This document shows positions 59,835 through 64,000 of a stretch of DNA of 64,000 nucleotides, in pieces. The stretch spans positions 1-64,000 of the forward strand of contig NZ_JAKFZS010000023.1 in the NCBI RefSeq assembly GCF_021654285.1, written 5' to 3'. Every line of letters begins with the position of its first letter. Position 1 is the first letter of the stretch. The notes below the pieces were generated by a model. That model searched no databases, was not told where the DNA came from, and saw nothing but the letters and a program-made list of their open reading frames with translations. Source of the stretch: Pseudoalteromonas luteoviolacea (GTDB lineage: Bacteria > Pseudomonadota > Gammaproteobacteria > Enterobacterales > Alteromonadaceae). Position numbers and translations under genes: made by a program.

Positions 59835-61244
59835 TTAGGCTGCTTTTGCAAGCACTGAACGATTGCGTCCAGTGCTTTTGGCGCTGTATAAAGCAGCGTC
59901 TGCGCGCTTCAATAATCCATCCTCAGATTCATCAATATGATATTGTGCAAGGCCAATACTGGCCGTGACTTTGACTTCACACTCACTGGCATTAAGCGCT
60001 TGGTGGATCTGCTCTGCCAGTTCATGGCCTTGATTGAGCTCTGTTTTGGGGAGCAAAATAACAAATTCTTCGCCACCCCAGCGACATACTGAACCGTGAT
60101 TTTTGACGACTGATTTACAAATATGTGCAACATGCTTAAGGACTTTATCACCGACCAGATGTCCGTGTTTGTCATTCACTTGCTTGAAGTGGTCAATGTC
60201 TAACATCATCATCACCAGTGGCTTGAATTGGTTGCGTGCTTTTTGTAGCTCAGATTGCAGCCTAGGTTCAAATGCTTGTCGATTGTAGGTGTTTGTTAGC
60301 TTATCAAATGTCGCCATCTTTTCGAGTCGCTTTTGGTAGTGGTTAAAGGTGAGCTGAGCGCTAAATAAGATGACGCCAGTGATCACAACACCCATCAACA
60401 AATTGATGTAGAGGCTTTCCGATAAGGAGTTATTTTGGTCAAGTGATTGCTCAACAATGAGATACCAACCAAAGTGGGCCAAATAGCGAGAGTTAATAAA
60501 CAAAGTTTTATCGTCTTGCTCTAAGCGCAATTTATAGGTTTGGTTGTCTAATAATTTCGTACCATGTTGACCAAACTTGTCGCTTAACGAGTAGTCTGCG
60601 AAGGTAGCGTCGTTATAAAACAATAAGCGGCCTTTATGATCAATAAAATAGACTTTGCGGTCGTAAGTATGTTGATACTTATCGATGAGACGTTTTAGAT
60701 GATCTAGCTTGATACCAACCCCAGTGACGCCCTTTACTTGATTGTTAACCATGATTTTGTGATTGACAAAGATGGTTGCTTGGTGGTCATCTCTTGGGTC
60801 TAAGTCAACATTGAGCGTATATAAAGCATCGTTGTCTAGGGTATCTTGGTACCAGGTATCCTGCTTGATTAACATCGTGGTACTACCATCATAGCGATAA
60901 TAGGTTTTGTCATGACTGGTGGCGAGAAAACTGGTGACCGCATCAAAATCACTGCGTGTCTGTCTGAGATATTCAAATAAGAATGCGGTGTCTTTTTCAG
61001 ACTGGGCCAACCAGGCATGCAAAAAGGTGTTGTTGGCCATTTGCGATGAGATAATAATGGGTGCTTGCAGCTGCTTTTGCAGATCGGTATGAATTAAGTG
61101 GCTGGTGAGGGGAAGTGCGTCATTTTCGATACCGCGAAATAACGATTGCTTAGCAATGATCAAACTAAACCAGCTGGTAAAAATGAAGCCTGCTAGGAGC
61201 AGCACCGTTAAGATGAAGTTATAGCGGTAGCGTGTTTGGGTCAT
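59835..61244 (-). CDS. dCache-like diguanylate cyclase
   Basis: 469 aa. Helix 1 (FILTVLLLAGFIFTSWFSLI), periplasmic double-Cache-like domain (about 35-270, with VDLDPRDDHQAT and VKGVTGVGIKLDHLKRL), helix 2 (about 275-297) and a GGDEF domain with active site GGEEF at 390-394. No RxxD inhibitory site is seen five residues before it, unlike the cyclase at 12516, so product inhibition may be missing. It makes c-di-GMP in response to a periplasmic ligand. Confidence 0.92.
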   Translation of the reverse strand: MTQTRYRYNFILTVLLLAGFIFTSWFSLIIAKQSLFRGIENDALPLTSHLIHTDLQKQLQAPIIISSQMANNTFLHAWLAQSEKDTAFLFEYLRQTRSDFDAVTSFLATSHDKTYYRYDGSTTMLIKQDTWYQDTLDNDALYTLNVDLDPRDDHQATIFVNHKIMVNNQVKGVTGVGIKLDHLKRLIDKYQHTYDRKVYFIDHKGRLLFYNDATFADYSLSDKFGQHGTKLLDNQTYKLRLEQDDKTLFINSRYLAHFGWYLIVEQSLDQNNSLSESLYINLLMGVVITGVILFSAQLTFNHYQKRLEKMATFDKLTNTYNRQAFEPRLQSELQKARNQFKPLVMMMLDIDHFKQVNDKHGHLVGDKVLKHVAHICKSVVKNHGSVCRWGGEEFVILLPKTELNQGHELAEQIHQALNASECEVKVTASIGLAQYHIDESEDGLLKRADAALYSAKSTGRNRSVLAKAA

Positions 61245-61340
61245 TGCACTGTTGTTCGAAATAAAAAGGAGTCAGAGTTTATCAAGTAGGTACATAGGTA
61301 AACCATTACACTTGATTACAACTGCTTTGCTAGTCGCAAT

Positions 61341-61365
61341 AAAAAAGGCCCTGTAAGGGCCTTTT
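61341..61365 (-). terminator. terminator of sRNA copy 1
   Basis: On the minus strand AAGGCCC-TTACA-GGGCCTT followed by TTTTATT, a strong intrinsic terminator at the end of the first RNA gene of the array. Confidence 0.9.
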
Positions 61366-61558
61366 AGGTTCATATCTACCGTCACCGATATGAGCAATGT
61401 AGCAAGTAAAATAGTAAGTTGGTTGTTAGTGAATCGCGTTAAGGGGCGTTAATGTTCATCACTGACAACCAGAAGCTGTTTGCGTGCGCCACACGTGTTT
61501 CGGGGTCGAGAAACAAAATCTGAGTACGTCAACAAAGTGTGTTTATCCGTCTTTGTTG
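61341..61558 (-). ncRNA. RyhB-like Fur-controlled sRNA, copy 1
   Basis: About 218 nt predicted from the -10 box (61565-61570) to the terminator. From 5' to 3': an 8-bp hairpin at the very start (61551-61558 with 61530-61537); a GTTTC/GAAAC hairpin; a longer stem 61459-61470 with 61421-61432 that presents loop CGCCCC (61443-61448); a single-stranded ACUUGCU then ACAUUGCUCA (61391-61400), identical to the RyhB pairing core; a TCATATC/GATATGA hairpin; and the terminator. It aligns over its whole length with copies 2 and 3. RyhB represses iron-using proteins under iron starvation. No open frame with a ribosome binding site lies within. Confidence 0.82.
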
Positions 61559-61616
61559 AGATTGATTATCAATTAGATCTGGGTGGGTGTCAACACTTAT
61601 TTGAAAATAATTCTCA
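61557..61616 (-). promoter_or_regulatory. promoter and two Fur boxes of sRNA copy 1
   Basis: On the minus strand -35 TTGACA (61588-61593), exactly 17 bp, -10 GATAAT (61565-61570). Fur box 1 TGAGAATTATTTTCA (61602-61616) lies before the -35; Fur box 2 TGATAATCAATCTCA (61557-61571) covers the -10 and start site. Confidence 0.85.
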
Positions 61617-61752
61617 TTTAGTTTTGTTGGTGGGTTTTGCAGTGATTAACGTGCATTGATGTCGTTGATATAGCGAGTGTATGGCATTCGTTTGTACAGA
61701 TATATTTTGTGGGAATGCAGCTCCAAAATGAGTGGTGATACATCGGGGCAAT

Positions 61753-61779
61753 AAAAAAGCCCGCTATTGCGGGCCTTTT
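61753..61779 (-). terminator. terminator of sRNA copy 2
   Basis: On the minus strand GCCCGC-AATAG-GCGGGC type 6-bp GC stem followed by TTTTTT, a strong intrinsic terminator. Confidence 0.9.
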
Positions 61780-61969
61780 CTGATCATATCTACCGTCACC
61801 GATATGAGCAATGTAGCAAGTAAAATAGTAAGTGGGTTGAGTGTGCTTTATTTAAGGGGCGTTAAGATAAAGCACATGCAACCTTGCATTTTTACGTGTG
61901 CAGCACGTGTTTCAGGGTCTTGAAACAATTTAGCGTACTTAACAAGTTGAGCCGTCTACTCGACTTGTT
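61753..61969 (-). ncRNA. RyhB-like Fur-controlled sRNA, copy 2
   Basis: About 217 nt, same order of elements as copy 1. The 5' hairpin is longer here (61959-61969 with 61941-61951, 11 bp including one G-U). The stem showing the CGCCCC loop (61856-61861) is TGTGCTTTAT with ATAAAGCACA (61842-61851/61867-61876), unlike that of copy 1 in sequence but equally well paired. The RyhB-like core lies at 61805-61814. The segment from core to terminator is nearly identical to copy 1, whereas the region between the 5' hairpin and the CGCCCC stem has diverged. Confidence 0.82.
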
Positions 61970-62028
61970 GAGATTGATTATCAATTGTATTTTGATCTAT
62001 GTCAATACTTTTGTAGAAACAATTCTCA
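61969..62028 (-). promoter_or_regulatory. promoter and two Fur boxes of sRNA copy 2
   Basis: -35 TTGACA (62000-62005), 17-bp spacer, -10 GATAAT (61977-61982). Fur box 2 TGATAATCAATCTCA (61969-61983) is identical to copy 1. The upstream box TGAGAATTGTTTCTA (62014-62028) is more degenerate. Confidence 0.83.
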
Positions 62029-62122
62029 TTTACACTTTTTGTGAGTTGTAAACATTAATTTGTTCAGGCTTTTTCGAAGACCATCATCTTAATTGGTGAG
62101 GTAAGTGAGTATTTAGCAGGTA

Positions 62123-62159
62123 GTAAAAATAGAAAAGCCCGCGGGTCAAGCGGGCTTTT
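62123..62159 (-). terminator. terminator of sRNA copy 3
   Basis: On the minus strand AAAAGCCCGC with GCGGGCTTTT (10-bp stem, 62133-62159) followed by CTATTTTTA. Confidence 0.9.
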
Positions 62160-62343
62160 GTGTTCATATCTACCGTCACTGATATGAGCAATGTAGCAAG
62201 TAAAATAGTCGGTTTTTACAAGTTGTTTTAGGGGCGTAAAACAACGCGTTATTACCTAGCGTGTAACGTTCGCTCAACGTGTTTCAGGGTCGAGAAACAA
62301 AATTAGAGTACTTCAACAAAATAAACCGTCACTTACTTTGTTG
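62133..62343 (-). ncRNA. RyhB-like Fur-controlled sRNA, copy 3
   Basis: About 211 nt. 5' hairpin CAACAAA/TTTGTTG (62337-62343 with 62314-62320), GTTTC/GAAAC hairpin, then a third, again different stem (GTTGTTTTA/TAAAACAAC, 62222-62230 and 62237-62245) closing directly on loop CGCCCC (62231-62236). The RyhB-like core ACATTGCTCA is at 62185-62194, followed by the conserved TCATATC/GATATGA hairpin with one base change in its loop, and the terminator. It is the promoter-proximal member nearest the GntP-family gene. Confidence 0.82.
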
Positions 62344-62401
62344 AGATTGATTATCAATAACATCTGGCTCAGTGTCAATACTTATTTGAAAATAATTCTC
62401 A
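62342..62401 (-). promoter_or_regulatory. promoter and two Fur boxes of sRNA copy 3
   Basis: -35 TTGACA (62373-62378), 17-bp spacer, -10 GATAAT (62350-62355). Fur boxes TGAGAATTATTTTCA (62387-62401) and TGATAATCAATCTCA (62342-62356), both identical to copy 1. Confidence 0.85.
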
Positions 62402-62536
62402 TTTAATTTTGCTGTATTCATCGCTGTCGTTGACCAAGGCCTGCTTACCTCCCACTTTTGAGTGTGCTAAGACACTTTATTTCCTGATCTTTTCGGCGTA
62501 TAACAGTTACATAAAAATAACAAAAGAGGTGGGTTA

Positions 62537-63838
62537 ATGGTCAGTACAGTGGGGTTGATCGGTGCATTGGCAGCATTGATTTGGCTGACTTTAAGAGGGA
62601 TGAATCTGTTTATTGCTGCGCCGTTATGTGCGCTATTGGTCGCACTTAGTAGTGATATCGCAATATTTAATGGCATCAATGACGGTAACTTTGTTTCAAT
62701 TTATATGTCCGGATTCAGCGGATTTATTCAAGCTTGGTTTTTTATGTTTTTGCTGGGTTCGTTGTTTGGCAAATTTATGGAAGATACGGGCGCTGCAGAT
62801 GCCATAGCGCGCTATATTACCGATAAAATAGGAATGAAGCATGCTGTATTCGCCATTGTATTTGCGTGTGCTTTACTTACTTATGGCGGGGTGAGTGTTT
62901 TTATTGTGGCGTTTTCTGTTTATCCGATGGCGCTGAGTTTATTTAAGGATGCGGATCTTCCCCGGCGTTTTATCCCTGCTGTTCTGGCTTTTGGCTCTGT
63001 GACATTTACCATGACCTCGGCGGGCTCCCCTGAAATACAAAACTGGATCCCGATAAAATATTTAGGGACTAGTCCCTATGCTGCATGGCAAGAAAGCTTG
63101 ATTGTCGCCATATTTATGGCAGCCTTGGGCTATTTTTTACTCGTTAAAATGATTAAAAAGGCTGTCGATAATGGCGAGTCTTTTGAAGCGAGAGCGGATG
63201 ACCCCATCGAGGATAAGCGCCATTTACCCCACCCAATCACAGGCCTCTTACCCCTACTTGTGGTACTGAGTTTGTCATTTCTGTTACACCAACAGCTTCA
63301 ACAAAGTGCTTTAATTGTCGCCTTGCTAGGTGGTGTCGTGTCTATTTTTGTCATTAATTTTAAGTACTTTAAAAGTTTATCTCAGGCAATTAATCTCGGT
63401 ACAACAGGGGCATTAGTGGCAATCGGTAATACAGCGGCAGTGGTCGGTTTTGGTGCCGTTGCTAAAGGCACGCCTGCGTTTCAAGAGGCTGTGGCCTTAA
63501 TGACCTCCATTCCGGGCAATGAATTGCTTGGCGCGGCAATCGCGGTGAGCGTCATCGCTGCATTGACGGGATCAGCTTCTGGTGGGCAAGCAATTGCGCT
63601 ACCTTTGGTCGCACCTCATTATTTAGATTTAGGGGTCGATGAAAATCAGTTACATCGTGTTGTCGCGATTAGCTCGGGTGCACTGGACACCTTGCCACAC
63701 AATGGTTATGTCGTGACAACGGTTCGGGCGATTTGTGGCGAGAAACACCAAGATGCTTATTGGCCATTGGCAGTATTGACGGTATGCGTACCTTTATTAG
63801 GGGTTGCTTTGATCTTGGGGTTATTTATTTGGTTTTAA
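62537..63838 (+). CDS. GntP-family permease
   Basis: 433 aa with about 11-12 membrane helices. The GntP family (gluconate, fructuronate, D-serine, hydroxybutyrate and related organic acids with H+) is indicated by LLGSLFGKFMEDTGAADAIARYI near residue 80, LTYGGVSVFIVAF, and SGALDTLPHNGYV near the C-terminus. ATG follows GAGGTGGG. No metabolic partner gene is nearby inside the window, so the substrate is open. It is divergent from the sRNA array. Confidence 0.88.
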   Translation: MVSTVGLIGALAALIWLTLRGMNLFIAAPLCALLVALSSDIAIFNGINDGNFVSIYMSGFSGFIQAWFFMFLLGSLFGKFMEDTGAADAIARYITDKIGMKHAVFAIVFACALLTYGGVSVFIVAFSVYPMALSLFKDADLPRRFIPAVLAFGSVTFTMTSAGSPEIQNWIPIKYLGTSPYAAWQESLIVAIFMAALGYFLLVKMIKKAVDNGESFEARADDPIEDKRHLPHPITGLLPLLVVLSLSFLLHQQLQQSALIVALLGGVVSIFVINFKYFKSLSQAINLGTTGALVAIGNTAAVVGFGAVAKGTPAFQEAVALMTSIPGNELLGAAIAVSVIAALTGSASGGQAIALPLVAPHYLDLGVDENQLHRVVAISSGALDTLPHNGYVVTTVRAICGEKHQDAYWPLAVLTVCVPLLGVALILGLFIWF

Positions 63839-63955
63839 CTGAAGATGTCAATGGATAAGCAGTTGTCATGCAAAATTCATTGCATTGTACTAACTTTGAC
63901 AGACAAAAAGGCTGTGAAGACACAGTAATTTGGGCACATAAAAGGAGAATAAAAT

Positions 63956-64000
63956 ATGCATTGTCATGAAATTGATTACGAAATCATTGGCGAATCTATG
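63956..64000 (+). CDS. AIM24/TIGR00266-like protein, start only
   Basis: ATG 63956 after AAAGGAG opens MHCHEIDYEIIGESM, which is how TIGR00266/AIM24 family proteins begin (HEIDYKIIG-type). The gene runs past the end of the window. Only 15 residues are visible. Confidence 0.6.
   Translation, partial: MHCHEIDYEIIGESM

Noticed and set aside
61732..61923. Plus-strand frame within the sRNA array as a protein gene
   Set aside because: It covers the terminator and core of sRNA copy 2 on the opposite strand and does not persist in copies 1 and 3.
1..64000. tRNA, rRNA, prophage or complete insertion sequence
   Set aside because: No cloverleaf, rRNA signature, phage structural gene or transposase was seen on either strand.

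Overview
The window looks like chromosomal DNA of a marine gammaproteobacterium of the order Alteromonadales, most probably Pseudoalteromonas. The reasons are the moderate GC content, the density of TonB receptors, chemoreceptors and secreted peptidases, and textbook gammaproteobacterial Fur boxes. This is inferred from gene content; no rRNA, tRNA or other taxonomic marker gene is present. I see no prophage, intact transposon, integron or CRISPR array.

Layout. 1-271 holds imperfect direct and inverted repeats. 272-3225 has a Tat-exported carotenoid oxygenase and a DUF2141 protein, divergent from a LytTR regulator. 3325-7214 is an operon of a BlaI repressor, an M56::M23 fusion peptidase, an M23 lipoprotein and an esterase, with two operator-like dyads in front; it reads like a cell-wall sensing and remodelling module. 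7661-9988 is a CadC-like membrane regulator followed by a 58-residue secreted peptide. 9989-10884 is an accessory patch with a nine-unit 19/20-bp minisatellite. 10885-18052 carries an RhlE-like helicase, a CHASE-GGDEF diguanylate cyclase, a DUF417 membrane protein, a hybrid histidine kinase coupled to a periplasmic binding protein, and a 56-residue orphan protein.

18058-20697 is a Fur-box TonB receptor translationally coupled to a thioredoxin-fold protein. 20886-24755 is two chemoreceptors flanking a BLUF blue-light sensor. 24840-26293 has an orphan LspA, an AhpD-like protein and an unknown protein. 26433-30328 is a haem/iron uptake group (PepSY-like protein, DUF4920, Fur-box TonB receptor, YbaN). 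30539-33376 is a tandem porin pair, followed by a dCache chemoreceptor and YeaD. 36541-39196 is an NtrC-type regulator and kinase. 39291-42437 has a small membrane protein behind a Fur box and a large metalloprotease/propeller/outer-membrane-barrel protein. 42514-44325 is a secreted trypsin-like protease. 44977-53810 holds a MacAB-like ABC exporter with a candidate sigma-54 promoter and enhancer palindrome, then an RND pump. 54090-61244 is largely housekeeping: oligopeptidase B, Dps, a lipase-like hydrolase, YaeQ, YlqF and a diguanylate cyclase.

The most striking locus is 61341-62401: three tandem, non-identical copies of a ~215-nt RNA gene on the minus strand. Each has a consensus sigma-70 promoter flanked or covered by two Fur boxes, a 5' hairpin, a hairpin whose stem differs between copies while its CGCCCC loop is invariant, a RyhB-like ACATTGCTCA seed and an intrinsic terminator. 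I read it as a triplicated RyhB-type iron-sparing sRNA array. It fits the other Fur-box genes here: two TonB receptors and the small membrane protein at 39291. Downstream are a GntP-family permease and the start of an AIM24/TIGR00266-like gene that runs off the window.
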